Below are positions 1 through 11,173 of a stretch of DNA of 64,000 nucleotides, piece by piece. The position numbers were made by a program, and so were the translations under genes. The notes beneath the pieces are model-generated. The model worked only from the letters and a program-made list of their open reading frames with translations. It was not told the origin of the DNA and searched no databases. Position 1 is the stretch's first letter. Every line of letters begins with the position of its first letter. Origin of the DNA: Psettodes erumei (Eukaryota; Chordata; Actinopteri; Pleuronectiformes; Psettodidae); assembly GCA_016785225.1 (NCBI GenBank), contig JAFBJZ010000603.1, positions 1,465,001 through 1,529,000 of the forward strand, in the 5' to 3' direction.

Positions 1-2298
1 AAAGAGGGAGAGAAGGAAAGAGGAAAAGAGAGAAATGATTCTAGTTTATGGGGGGCTATATCCCTCGAAGACGCCCTGTCTCCCACCGCCAGCCATTGTT
101 GGTGTGAACTGAAACAGTCAGTCAACCAGCTGCGTCTTGTCTGTGTTTGCGTGCCATTTATTGAGATGTGGAGGTGCGGAGGAAAAGAAGAATGAGAGCA
201 GTACAGCACATATCACAAGGTTGGGCCTGAGTGGTTCTGTGTCCAGAATACCAAAAGAAAAAAGAAACACTCAGAAAAATAAAAAAAGCAGCAGAGAATG
301 GAGAAAGAAGGATCTCCCATATTCTTTTACAGGAGAATTTGTGTTTGTTGTTACCCAAACATCACAGGGCATTGATTTCCACAGAACTGGATATGGAGAC
401 CCACATTTTTCGACTCCTTTTCAAGTGTTTGTTTGAGGAGCAGGTATTGAAATTTCTTCCTCTGCTGCACTATTTTCATCACACCTGGAGGGCATACAGC
501 ACTGCTATTGAACATATGTAAGCTGCTTACCTTTTTTTCCCATACTTAAAAATTTTACTTTCCCCATTTGATCAATCACCTTTTTATTCAACACGACATC
601 TATTTTGAGCCAGTATTCCACTTCTCTCTTCAGGAACTGCCCTCCCTCCCTCTTCACTTTGGACTTTGTCTCCCTTCCACCCTTTACACACCCCATTGGT
701 GTTACCGAGAAAGGGAGCTCCACTGAGAAACCAGCGCCTGGGTTTCTTTCTAAATTCCTTTATCTCCCCAGGTGACCACACCTTTTCCTCCATCCCTTCC
801 TCTGCCTTCAACTCCTTTTCACTTCTCTTGAAAGGAATAAGCCACAAAGGGAGTCATAGTGCAACGCAGAGGTCCTCTGCTCGCCTGAAGAGAAATGCAG
901 GATAGAGAAAGGCCAAACTTTGTTTTATTATTGACATAATCCTAAAAGCTTGAGCCTGTGAAGCCAGATCAATTTTCTGCACCTTATCCTATTATTAAAA
1001 GCTGGCCTGAGGGCTAAGGAGACCAGATCTTACAAGGAGAAACAGAATAAGGGGAAAACACGCAGAGAGACAGATGGAGGTACACAAACACTAAGCTTCT
1101 CTCCAACTGGCTCTGGCTGATATAACATGTACCTAGTCTGAATTTGATTTCCCAATACTGTCATTAATAGATGAGCTAGCAGGGGCTGGGCTTGAGGCCC
1201 GTGGAGCTGGCAGGCCAGCTGTAATACTCGCGGACAGGAGTGAAGATAGAGACAATCACGGCTGCTATGAACAACACTTCATCACTGTCACGTTTGGGCA
1301 GAATTCAATTTGCAGATGTCGACCTCGCCCCCCCTCTGTCTCTGCGCCACGTCTGGATTGTGAGAAAGACACACACATATGTACACGTGTGCCCGCACAA
1401 ACCCATCACACATACACCAATACTGCACGCATGCTTTTTACAGTACGGCACCATATCAGGGAGATAACTGGTGTTGCACAGAATAATGCATGAAAAGAGG
1501 GAGTTGAAGAGGAAAGGAGATGCACTCCAAACCCTTTATGGTCCATATATATGCTCAGTGTGCTCCTCTATGAGCTTCATGCTTTCACAGTTTGGTGTAG
1601 TGTGAGTGGTGCATCACGTACATGGTGGAACAGAGAATTTAAACTTAAAATGTGTGCCCCAAAGCATTGACGTAAATAAATAAATAAAACATGAAAAACC
1701 TGGAGAGTTTACTTCTTTTAACTGTGCACAATGATGCACAATGTGTAATCAGTAATCAGAGGGATCTTTCACTGCAGGGTGTGAAATTTTAAAAGAGGTT
1801 TAGTGGGCATATTCTTAACAACAATAAAAGAAAGAATTTGTGATTCTCTTAATAGTTTGATTTTGCAGACTCCAGAAAACTGCCGACCAGGAAACAGTAT
1901 ATGGAAAAAAAATCACTCACCCTGCAATTAGCATAAATGATGAAGAGTTTAATCAACCAACCGCAAATTATGATGTGACACTAGGCAAGCATCAGCATTA
2001 GTTAAGATTGTGTTGTAGCATGTAGACATGTATGGTCCATATTAATAATACAGTACCTGTCACCAGGATGATGTGTACGCTGGGTAGTTGCTGCAAACTG
2101 ACACGCTTTTCTGTGCTTGTTTATTTGCGCTTGTAGCGATTATTGCTCCGCACTGACAGTGGCTGAATTTGATTATGATATGTTCACATGTTAAGTGATA
2201 AGCTCCAGACAAACACAATTTGAGATGAGTGAAATAAGAAATACTTTATCAACTTCAAATTGGCTACTTCTGTTGCCATAGATCATTCATAAATGCAT
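1..2298. other. Noncoding stretch, no gene recognised
   Basis: The stretch opens with a GA-rich run (about 1-35) and continues as A+T-leaning DNA. Reading frames here are under 100 codons, overlap on both strands and resemble no protein family I know. I see no transposon ends, long microsatellites or splice-bounded open frames. Some A+T-rich parts (about 1840-2000) could be regulatory, but nothing decides it. Confidence 0.6.
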
Positions 2299-2440
2299 GG
2301 TAATACTTTAGATTACAGCCCTTAAAATGACAGGTTAATTATTTGGCACATATGGGGTGTCAGTAAAATACTTACTGGGCACCTACAGGTATAGGCATAA
2401 GAGAATAAATGGGTACCAAATTTTTATTTAGGGGAGAAAT
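2299..2440. repeat. Possible dispersed-repeat fragment with GGTAATACTTTA end
   Basis: The segment starts with GGTAATACTTTA at 2299-2310 and continues with A+T-rich sequence reaching 'agaataaatgggtacc'. Fish genomes carry nonautonomous DNA transposons whose termini read GGTAACACTTTA, and this resembles one such end. The matching inverted end was not found, so this would be a truncated copy. The assignment rests on memory of the motif only. Confidence 0.3.
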
Positions 2441-3239
2441 GGAATGATAATTACACTTTTAAAATCATCTGATAAATAATGACAGGGTGAAGAGGACTAT
2501 AAAATCCTATGAGAACTTTAGTTCTTGGCATTACCTCGACTGGAATGTTTGTTGCATGCTTAAAAAAAGATTTTGACAGAGAAATTCTGCATGTTTGGCT
2601 CTTTAATTGTTTATTATCTCATGATATGACAAGATATGAGAGCTCATCCTCTTCTCTGGCATCAGATTTGATTATAAGATGGATCCTATATTGTGTATCA
2701 TAACTACATTAGTGCTTCACAGAATTTTATCATCATTTTAAAATAGCATAACCATAACTGTTTTATTGCTATAAAGATTGTAATCTATTAATCCACATAG
2801 AGCCATATACATGTGGTGCTTTTCATGAGTGCAAATGCTTCACTTGCTAAAAAGGTAAAAGTTGAGCAAGTTTTTAGAGGTGTTTTTATGTCTGCAAAAA
2901 CTATTAAAATTACAAATGTGAAGCTTCAAATGAGCTGGCCAAATTCAAATTCATGCAAGATGGAATAAGTTTGCCCCTTTTCCTCTCATTACTTCAATAT
3001 TAAAAGTGGTAAGGCTGTCAAACTTTCCTGAATAAAATCAAGACAGAACTAACAGATCTAATAATTCTAAATTACCTTCTTGCCTTTTACTGCACCTTGG
3101 TTTGAAGAGCAGACTGGACAAGAAAACTTCAGGTTGTAATTCTGATTTGACAGTGTACCATTTCCCTGTTAAACCAAAAACATGCTTCTCCTGGGATTGT
3201 TAAAATCAACACGTTGAGAGAAGCTGCTTTGTGCATGTT
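2441..3239. other. A+T-rich noncoding stretch
   Basis: The sequence is A+T-rich with scattered homeodomain-type ATTA cores. It holds one 64-codon frame (2509-2703) that resembles nothing known. No repeat or RNA gene was recognised. Confidence 0.55.
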
Positions 3240-3560
3240 TCTAATTTATTGCATGCAGTGGATTGTTTTTCTGTCTGCAAACTGACACAATAATGGCTGC
3301 CTGTGATGTATTTGACCACTTTGCTGTTTACTTATAAATCAGCACACATAATAGGTGGTGATGCCAGCCAAGCTGCACCGACACATCAAATACTTCCCCT
3401 AAAGAATGGGGCTGTTTGAACCCCTTTCAGTCCAACACAAATGGAATCGATTAATAATTGCTTTTTCTTCTCCAACAGGAATTAGTTATTTCATGTTGCC
3501 ATTTGGTTGCCATTTGATCTGTGTGACTAGTGAGGCAAAGTTTATGTGTATGTGTGTCCA
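3240..3560. promoter_or_regulatory. Candidate conserved noncoding (enhancer-like) block
   Basis: The block is A+T-rich and non-repetitive. ATCGAT (3446-3451, a ONECUT/CUX-type core) overlaps TTAATAATTG (3451-3460, homeodomain-type cores). The frame is closed in all directions, so coding is unlikely. This texture is typical of vertebrate conserved noncoding elements. Conservation itself is not visible from one sequence. Confidence 0.3.
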
Positions 3561-4286
3561 GGGACTCAAGCCGTGATTTGTTGCGTTGGTACCTGGGAAA
3601 TGTATTCTTAATTGCATCGAAACCTTGTTACACCCGCAGACTGGCAGGTCACAAATAACTAGCCAGCTGCTCTGTGGCTGGGGGCACGTGGGGAGAGAGG
3701 AATATAAAATGGATGGATGAGAGAATGTGAGAGTATGGAGGGCAGGAGTATTTCATCCCCTCATCAGTGAAGCTGCAGGTGTCCTGCTGTCAGGTTTGGG
3801 TGGGGAGGGATGTGATGTGAATGTCTGATCTGCTCCCCCTCTCTGTGGTGGACTTCAGAGCATATAAGCATGGCGTGGAGATCAGTGTGCTACAATGATA
3901 CAATAAAGTTAAACAAAATTCAAGCGACTTGAATATTTGCTTTTTGTAATGCACTGATGTAACCTGAAAGCATTATTGATTTATTAATGTATCTGAATAT
4001 GTTTGGATGAAAAAATGCTTCCCCTCATTTCCTTGATCAAGTAGATCAAACATGACACAGGAGACACCCTTTTAAAATGTGGCATTGATTTCCAGCCCTA
4101 TCCATGTCTTGGTGATTATGAACATGATTGCAGTGTTATCGTAAATGGAAATGACTGATGTTTATTGGCTGCTAATAAGCCATTACCTCAACCTTGCTGC
4201 AAGCTAGGAGTCAATCCATGCTCATTTTACTTGTAAGGAGATGGGAGGGTGGCGGGGACGGGTGGGAAGAAGGATGCGAAGGTTGG
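3561..4286. other. Noncoding stretch, nothing recognised
   Basis: This is unique-looking noncoding DNA without long open frames, repeats or RNA structure that I can support. It becomes G-rich toward the GGGT tract that follows. Confidence 0.5.
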
Positions 4287-4320
4287 TGGGTGGGTGGGTG
4301 GGTGGGTGGGGTGTGGGGGG
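4287..4320. repeat. (TGGG)n microsatellite, G-quadruplex capable
   Basis: Six perfect TGGG units occupy 4287-4310 and are followed by further G runs to 4320. Four or more GGG tracts with one-base loops would allow a very stable G-quadruplex on the + strand. Confidence 0.9.
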
Positions 4321-4602
4321 TTTGGAAGTATTAAGGAGACAGAGGGCAGAGTGAGATAAAAAGGAGAGAACATCCGTGTTTGTATTTCAGTCTGCTGAGA
4401 GTAAGCTGCAGCTTAAAGCAATTTATATACCTGTGAAAAATGTGCCACCCATTTAATGGCTGTGGAATTAGCTGGGAATGGAACAGCACCTATTTCAAGG
4501 GCAGGACTGCTTGCAGATAAGCATCACCATTTACTGTAATATTGGAGCCAGAGGATAGAGTCCTGTTACAGAGGAGATTAATGAGGCCCATGTGTGGGGC
4601 TG

Positions 4603-4605
<3 letters not shown>

Positions 4606-4639
<34 letters not shown>
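4606..4639. repeat. (GT)n microsatellite
   Basis: An uninterrupted GT run of about 17 units is followed by imperfect TCTG units. The cysteine/valine-rich short frame read through it is a repeat artefact. Confidence 0.95.
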
Positions 4640-4640
<1 letters not shown>

Positions 4641-5339
4641 TGTCTGTGTGGATATTGTATTTATATCTTTCCTGGAGATGTTAAGGTTTCCAGGAGCAAA
4701 GAAATTAATATTTCCTCGTTTTTGACACAGTACACCACACATGAATTGATTGTTGTTACAGCTTTGGAAGAAAAAAAAAAACTCAACTCATAACAGTGCC
4801 ATCCTGTGGACAGAGTTGTCATGTGCGCCTGTGTGTCATAATTGAGCCAGCGTTTTTTGACCTGCTCCACTTTAACTGTGCTGTGTCTGAGCACAGATAT
4901 GCTCAAACATGCACGCACGTACACACACACATACAATTTTCCCTATTTGCTCCCTTTTTTTTTTATCAAAAATGATAGATGAGAGTATGGTTTCTGGTGT
5001 ATTGATTGCATGCTTTTATGGAATTACATCTTTGGAGCAGGTTGGGCTTCAGAGGGAAGACAAATAGGTCTAACTAAATGAGAGTAAGCACAATCCACTG
5101 TGAGCTGGCTAGAAAGACTGGGCAAGGGGGCACCTTAGGGCCAGGAGCACTTCCAGCACTGCAGACAGACATCCATCCTTCCTCGCCTCCTGCATGTCAA
5201 CACTCAGGAGGGAAAGATAGCGTTCCCCAAGTGGAGATTTTTAAAATGGAATCCACTCCACTTCTCCTCCTCTCCATGCAGCTCTCACCGATATGGCAAC
5301 ACACTGAAAGCAATGGTTCAGCTTGATGAGTCTCTCCCA
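4640..5339. other. Noncoding stretch, nothing recognised
   Basis: Short frames of 72-91 codons overlap on both strands without family resemblance. A short AC run lies at about 4920-4932. No other feature can be supported. Confidence 0.5.
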
Positions 5340-5455
5340 CCGCTGAAACATTTAAATGGAAAGCTCACTTTCTTTTATTGATTATTATGAGAGCGTTTCA
5401 TTATACAGGAAGTTATATGGCCAACAAGCAATTATGAATTCAATACCCCAAATGT
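5340..5455. promoter_or_regulatory. Candidate conserved noncoding block
   Basis: This short A+T-rich island carries TTTTATTGATTATTA (5383-5397) and AATTATGAATTCAAT near its right edge. These are clustered HOX/PBX-type cores in non-repetitive sequence. Regulatory function is inferred from texture only. Confidence 0.28.
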
Positions 5456-5840
5456 AAACTGAAATGTGTCTTCGAGGCACATGTGAGAGGTGAAAAAAAT
5501 CATTAAGCTCCAAGTACAAACTCCCCTAAATGCACACACATGCAGTAAGTGTACACTGAGTGGGAAATACAGCCATTTTTGAACATCAACTAATTCACTC
5601 AATTGGCTGGCAGTGTGGTGTCGGGGTAATTTGGTGATGGCAAGGCAGTCCATTATCAGAATCAGAAATATGAAAATGGTGCTTACTTAAGCTGTTTCAC
5701 ATGGACGGGCTGCAACGCAAGCACTGAAACCCCCTACGCCCTGCAGCAGTACAGAAGAACAGGAAGATGAATGTAAAAGCTGCATCTTCTATTAAAGGTG
5801 TAAAATTCCATACCGTTATTGACCACTGTCATTTATACGC

Positions 5841-6206
5841 TACACTACATAACCAAAACAATATGGACAGCCAAAATTTAAACCTACACATGATGGTTGA
5901 ACATCTAATTTCAAATCCATGAGCTACTGTATATACTGCTGCGCACTTCTCAGGCTTTCGCAAGAGTTCAGGACCTGGCTGTGGGCCTTTGCTCCTTTCC
6001 AGCCTCATGAGCATTAGTAAGGTTGGCCACTGATGCTGGGCGATAAGGTCTGGCTCCCAGTCAGTGTTCTGTATTATCACAATGCTGTTGGATGGGGTTG
6101 AGGTCAGGGCTTTGTGTAATCCAGTTTTTTCCTGTTCCACTTTTTGTCCCTCCAAAACTCAAAAATTACTTTGTCCACAGGGGCATTGTCATGCTGGAAC
6201 ATGGCT
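5841..6206 (-). mobile_element. Truncated Tc1/mariner-like transposon relic
   Basis: The left edge resembles the terminal repeat of a widespread fish Tc1-like family (a 'cactac..aaccaaaacaatatggaca' type end). The body then carries landmarks of the 3' part of its transposase gene on the minus strand. One is 'ggttgaggtcagggct' at about 6097-6112, which is the antisense of the conserved region around the third catalytic acid. Another is 'gggcattgtcatgctggaac' at 6181-6200. The minus frame 5829-6155 is a frameshifted version of that region, not a functional protein. The N-terminal half and the right terminal repeat are absent, so the copy is dead. Confidence 0.75.
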
Positions 6207-6690
6207 TGTTACATCTTGTCTATGTCCCTCATCAGATGGTTTTAATATTTTTTTGGCAAAAGCATAATATTCTCTAGTATTTCAGAAGTATGATAAGGAA
6301 GAAACATAATTTTTGGTTGATGTATTTTTGTCCTGTCCTTTCCTCATCAATCCTCAGGTTTATCTTGTTTCACAATTGTCATTTGTATCATCAGTCTCCC
6401 ATGAGACTATTTTTGAGAAGAGTAATTTGTTGTTATTAAAATTTTTCGATAGTGGTTTCTACAATATTACTTGCTTTACTAAAATAATGCATAAGTTATG
6501 ACATTATTTTTTATTTTTTCAATTTCACTTAATGCCATGACCAAAATCCCACTAATTTGGAAATGAAACTGAATGGGCTCACTTTTGCCTGGCCCTCTTC
6601 TGACAGTGTCGCCAGCTCACCCCTGCTGTGGTCTTGGTTTGAGACTCTGCTCATACAAAGAGAATTTGGCATAAGTAGAGTGACAACAAA
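6207..6690. other. A+T-rich noncoding stretch, nothing recognised
   Basis: The sequence to the right of the Tc1 relic does not follow the expected transposase landmarks, so the element ends or is replaced at about 6206. It is A+T-rich with only 61-67-codon frames. Confidence 0.5.
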
Positions 6691-7110
6691 ATTATCCAAT
6701 TAAATATTGATCAGTGGTGATAGGGACACCCCCATGGGCCTGTTATTGGGTGAGCGTGCTGTATGTGATGTCATCATTATAAACCAATATTCGCGCGCCA
6801 CGCCTGAGGTGTTTACCGAAGCTAACTATGACCACGGCTAGCTAACTGCAACCGCCAAAAGATTACCCTGTTATGCAAAACACTCTTCAACACGGAATGT
6901 TACTGGTATCTACAGTCTGTACATTTCAACCAGTGTCACCAGCAAACCCCAGAGCTGTGGTTCAATTAAAGACTTTGGGGGATATTCCGGTGGACGTTCA
7001 TCTTGACGACCAGAAGGACAAGCGCTGCCCCTGACCTACCAGGAGCTAACTAAAGGTGCATTTTGGACTTCAGCTGAAGACGAAGCACAGACTGAAGAGG
7101 AGGGGTCGAT
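6691..7110. other. Unclassified unit, left arm, split by the hAT insertion
   Basis: The sequence between about 6690 and 7110 reads as one unit with the sequence after 7658 once the hAT element is removed. It has moderate CpG and the character of an exon-like or repeat-derived unit, but I know no family for it. Frames are closed. It may be an older dispersed repeat or the first exon of a noncoding transcript. Confidence 0.35.
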
Positions 7111-7118
7111 GTTTCAGC

Positions 7119-7649
7119 TAGTGGTGGGCGGATCGATCCAAATATCGATAGTATCGATACCAAGTGGGTATCGGTATCGGATCGATACTAGCCTGGTGAG
7201 AACGATTCTTTACTTTAAGTTCCGCTCTTGTTTGCAACGCTGTTTCGGCAGGAAGAGGAAACAGCCAGGTCGCCGGACTCGCCGCTCCTGTGCCAGCGCA
7301 GAGCAGGCACACTTTGCTCCCCCTCCCCCCTCTTGTGTTTACATGTTGTGCCGTCACATGAGTCACGTGACATGACTTAGACGCGCAAAACCATTTGATA
7401 ATAAAGCATTTTCTATTTACTTATAAACTTTGTCCTAATTCTGTCCTGAGTTTTAACTATTTAATAATAAAAAAGGAAACAATCACAAAAAACCCACTTA
7501 AGGTCATGGAAATTAATTAAGATTTAGCAATTCAATGATGCATCCACCTTATTTATTGATAAGTATCGATATCGGTATCAGTATCGGTACTGGCCCGTAT
7601 TTACTTGGTATCGGATCGATAGGAAAATATGCAGTATCGCACACCACTA
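7119..7649. mobile_element. Nonautonomous hAT-type transposon, 531 bp
   Basis: The termini are inverted: TAGTGGTGGGCG at the left and the complement of TAGTGGTGTGCG at the right. The element is flanked by a perfect 8-bp direct duplication GTTTCAGC at 7111-7118 and 7650-7657. An 8-bp target duplication is the hallmark of the hAT superfamily. The subterminal regions are packed with ATCGATA/TATCGG units on both sides, as expected of transposase-binding repeats. No transposase remnant is visible; the 82-88-codon frames inside are unrelated to transposases. Perfect duplications suggest a fairly recent insertion relative to the other relics here. Confidence 0.9.
7362..7371. promoter_or_regulatory. 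CLEAR-type E-box palindrome GTCACGTGAC inside the hAT element
   Basis: The 10-bp palindrome GTCACGTGAC matches the motif bound by MITF/TFE bHLH-zipper factors. It sits within a larger near-palindromic stretch containing CACATG and CATGTG-like halves. The match is exact, but binding is inferred. It would be carried by every similar copy of the element. Confidence 0.5.
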
Positions 7650-7657
7650 GTTTCAGC

Positions 7658-7960
7658 ACGAACGGAGGAAGGATGGATTTTGTTTTCAAGTGACCGGTGA
7701 GTCCTGCTGCATCAATTACCTATAGAGTTGATTAAGGTTGCTGCTGGCAATGCTCGGATTTGCTGCGGTGAGATATATGGCCTCCTTTCTATCGTTCATA
7801 AAATCTTTGCTTTATTGTTTGCTGATTGATGAGCAACATGAGCGAACGGCCGGGTTGCCAGTTTTGCTAATGAGTCTGTCTCGGAGGGAGAAATAACTAA
7901 GCGTGTATAGTTTCAGCTTGTTGAACCCGTGGTTCAAACACGCCAGTTAACAGGTGTCGG
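7658..7960. other. Unclassified unit, right arm, after the hAT insertion
   Basis: This arm resumes the unit interrupted at 7118. A donor-like 'ccggtgagtcc' (about 7692-7702) follows a short purine-rich stretch. No protein similarity is evident. It could be a host exon/intron boundary or part of an older repeat. Confidence 0.3.
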
Positions 7961-9469
7961 GGGAGGGCGATTTTGTAATGGGCTTATTTTTGTGTTGAAT
8001 TAAGGAGGTAATTTTCATATTGTTTTGACTTTTGCGGAGCTTAAAGCTGAAAAACACACCGCTGCCTTGACGCGCGTCAAGGGCCGCAGCGAGTTGGAGG
8101 CGATGAGTGCGCTCCACGTGCATGGTGTGTTTGTCTGTGTGTGTGTGGGTGTGTGTACTTGGGGGGGGCTTGCGGTCATGATGACCATCGAAGGCCCAGT
8201 AGTCTGCAGAATGCAGAATATCCTGTGGCGTGTCTCTGCCCCCCCCTCCATGCGGTTTATGTGTTTTTGAGTTACTAACTTCTCTTTGTGCAATTTGCAT
8301 CCGTCACTGTACTCTGGCACAAAAGTGTGGGTAATGACAAAATACCCAGCCTTCTCTCTGCTTCTCACAGCACAACATCTAACATCTCTTGCGGCTGCTT
8401 TGTAGACTACTCAGACTACTGTCAGCAGAGAAATTGGTATCGCTGCCTCTTATCTGCCTCTTTCATGTGGCCAATTATCCACATGAAAAAAGAAAATACA
8501 TCATTAAACAAATTTGACCCATGAATGCAACTCAAATTCCCAAGAGCTGTTTTCGCCCAACCCTATTAAATGTTTTGGTTTTCCTTTCATCACAGTTTTA
8601 GGTAAATATGGGGGATAACTGCACCTACGCCAGTGTCACATGTTAAATATGTATGTGTGGTATGTTCTGTAAATTCCCTGCACTCGTGAATGGGAATTCA
8701 GATGAGAGGGTGGGGATGCTCTTTGATTTATTTCAGACGTGGATTATACAGAAAGCTGGAGTAACTAATAGTGGATCACACAGTGACAACTGCAATCAGT
8801 TTATCAAATATAATGTGACATCAGCGCTGCATCAGTATCCAAAGTTTAACATTTAGCAGTGAATGGACAGGCAACTTTTCTGAGCCACGAGGAGAAAAGG
8901 GAAAAAAATCAGAGGTAGATGCAAGGCAAAGGAGCAAGTGAAGCTTTGTGCTGTGTTCTTAGCGCTTCAATCCCCTCGAGTGATCCTGGTGAGCGAGAGC
9001 AGAGAGAAAAGGGAGAGATGTTCCTGCTGCAATTTCTCTGCCTGATTTGTAACAGACTGATAAGCATCCCTGCAGGACAACTGACCAATAGCGGCTCACT
9101 TCTTAAGCTGAGAAGGACAGCGGGGAAAAAAAACCAGGCAACACACCCCATCTCTCACAGTCTGATTGTCATACATGAACCGCCTCCAAGGACATTAATT
9201 TTTCACGTGCGCCGTGCCGATTTCATTTGTTTGCTGTGATTTGATATTTTTCCATATGAAAGCCTGACGGGTGGCGTGTCTGCAAGCGACGTGAGGTTAT
9301 CGCATGCATTATATAAACATAAACAGAAGGAAACAAAGCAGAGCAAAACAAAGGAAATGATAGGCTGCGTGTGCTTTTTCTCCAGTGTAAACAATACACT
9401 CTGTGGCAGTTAATGCAGTGGCTAAATACCGGCATCATAATTACGCTTGCAGATATCATGTGTGAACGA
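7961..9469. other. Noncoding stretch with GT-rich patch
   Basis: The stretch includes an imperfect GT/G-rich patch at about 8124-8170. Overlapping frames of 62-117 codons on both strands have no recognisable products. The part near 9240-9320 is island-like and might be regulatory. Nothing else can be supported. Confidence 0.5.
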
Positions 9470-9680
9470 AACTCAGTTTAAATTGTGACTATTGAACTTC
9501 AAAACACAATTCAGGACCGCTGTGCTCCAAATTGTGCACTGGCTGAAGACCCTGTTGCTCTGAACATAATTGTATTTACCAGTAATCACTGCAAATCCCC
9601 AAGGGCCACTGCTGCTAAGAATATCTATTGGACGACAATATTGATATTCGATTTGCTTTACTGAAGTCGCTCTTCTTAAA
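9470..9680. promoter_or_regulatory. Candidate conserved noncoding block
   Basis: The block is non-repetitive and A+T-rich. Several ACAATT and AATTGT cores and 'caatattgatattcgatttg' (9638-9657) suggest SOX/homeodomain-type input. Frames are closed. Conservation is untested. Confidence 0.25.
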
Positions 9681-9779
9681 CAACATCCATTATACACCGC
9701 CTTGTGCTGAGTGTGTGTGTGCGCGCCCGCATGCGTGCGTATAGGAGCCTCAAGAAAGATTTGAATGGTTGGCCCTTTA

Positions 9780-10120
9780 TCAGACATATCACCGGGAGCA
9801 AATTAAACCACATGGAGTCAAATGGCCTCAGTAAGAAGTCTGAAACGACTCAACGCAATATTCTCCTTCCACCAGGAATCTATAAATGGCCCATTTAGCA
9901 TCTGTGACCCCAATGCCTGTTACTGAAGGAGAGTTATGGCCTTTCAAAAGGAAACTATCATAGATTTTAGTGAAGTAAGAAAATGTCCCCAGGTACCAGT
10001 AGAGCAAATGAAATTATGCATGACCCCCTCATTACTTGGCTTAATAAGTGATCTATGGAGTGGGGACAATAAAGATCCAGATGTCATGGAGACATATGAA
10101 CAGAGAGGATAAAAAAAAAG
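9780..10120. promoter_or_regulatory. Candidate conserved noncoding block
   Basis: This 340-bp island is unusually even in composition and free of repeats. It carries AAATTAAACC, ATTATGCATGA (10013-10023), TTAATAAGTGATC and GACAATAAAG. The texture is what vertebrate developmental enhancers typically show. No coding frame crosses it. Confidence 0.35.
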
Positions 10121-10345
10121 ATGAAAAGAAATCCATAAAGGTACGTATTCAGCACTGCATGTAGGCGTGGATGCGGGAGACGAGTTCCCTTTCTTTCTCT
10201 TCTCTGTCATTCACATACACGCATGCACACTCCCACATGCCAAGGACTTACATCTGTCTCTCATTGGTATTCATTGACCCTGGGATGGAGAAATGGGCAT
10301 CACAGTTTTCATTTAATCAGACTCTTATAGGGATCAGCTGTATGC

Positions 10346-10347
<2 letters not shown>

Positions 10348-10382
<35 letters not shown>

Positions 10383-10410
10383 GTGTGTGTGTGTGCGTGC
10401 GTGTGCGTGC
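10348..10410. repeat. (GT)n microsatellite with GC interruptions
   Basis: A GT run of about 60 bp becomes interrupted by GC steps toward the right (GTGTGCGTGC). Alternating purine-pyrimidine sequence of this length can adopt Z-DNA. Confidence 0.95.
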
Positions 10411-10813
10411 GAGCAGGCACGGTGGACATAGGCTGTCAGCAGATATTAACGCAGGCTTGTCAAGGTGGAGGAGCAAAGAGGGTACGCAACCTGAAGCTAG
10501 GTTAAGTAATTGGATTCATGTTCAATAAAAGTTGCAGAGAGTGTGTTTGTGTGCGAGTGTGTACATACGCGACGTCGTCCGCACTGTATGTGTGGGGTTG
10601 ATGCGAGCTGGCTTGTGTATGTTGAAGGAGGGGGTTATAATCGCTTTTGTGTCTCTCCTATGTCGAGAGGTACTTGAAACTTGACTTTTCCTTCCTTTCA
10701 GGTGCGGATGTGCCATTATACGAGGGGCTTTTAAAAACTGTGTTGCTCACACGGGGGGTGTGGTGGTGGGGGGGCTTTGAGGCAAAGATACTGCATGAAG
10801 TGAAAGGGAAAAG

Positions 10814-10815
<2 letters not shown>
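10411..10815. other. Noncoding stretch, nothing recognised
   Basis: A pyrimidine tract ending in CAG at about 10700 looks like a splice acceptor. No plausible exon follows it, because the downstream frame runs into the TA repeat. No repeat family was recognised. Confidence 0.45.

Positions 10816-10864
<49 letters not shown>
10816..10864. repeat. (TA)n microsatellite, 49 bp
   Basis: This is a perfect alternating TA run of about 24 units. It is self-complementary and so able to extrude as a cruciform or slipped structure. Such tracts are unstable and often collapse in assemblies, so the true length may differ. Confidence 0.97.
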
Positions 10865-10867
<3 letters not shown>

Positions 10868-11173
10868 AAAGCTCTGAAGGTAATGGGAGCTCAGTTATTG
10901 TGTGATTCGGCCCAACAACAACTGGAGCTGGAAGCTTTCGATCAAAACTTGCACTCTGTCCGAGTCTTAACAATCAAATCCGAACACACGCAACAGTTTT
11001 TAGATTCAGTGTGGCTGACACTTTCAGAGGATGTCATTATTTCCAATGTGACTGTGACTGGGAAAAAAAGCTGCTCCATTAACTTGCAAAGCTTGCCGGA
11101 GGAATATTAACAATTTGAAGTTTTCCTCAGTATCAAGCTGAACCCGTGATAGCTATCTTTGCATCCTTGCCAC
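10865..11173. other. Noncoding stretch with an unassigned 75-codon frame
   Basis: The frame 10883-11110 on the + strand has a balanced composition unlike the repeat-driven frames elsewhere. It matches no family I know and has no clear splice sites or start context. I treat it as a chance frame. Confidence 0.4.

Noticed and set aside
10690..10877. Exon after the acceptor-like TTTCAG near 10700
   Set aside because: The open frame continues into the TA microsatellite and no donor site follows.
10883..11110. 75-codon frame with protein-like composition
   Set aside because: No family match, no splice signals and no adjoining coding context.
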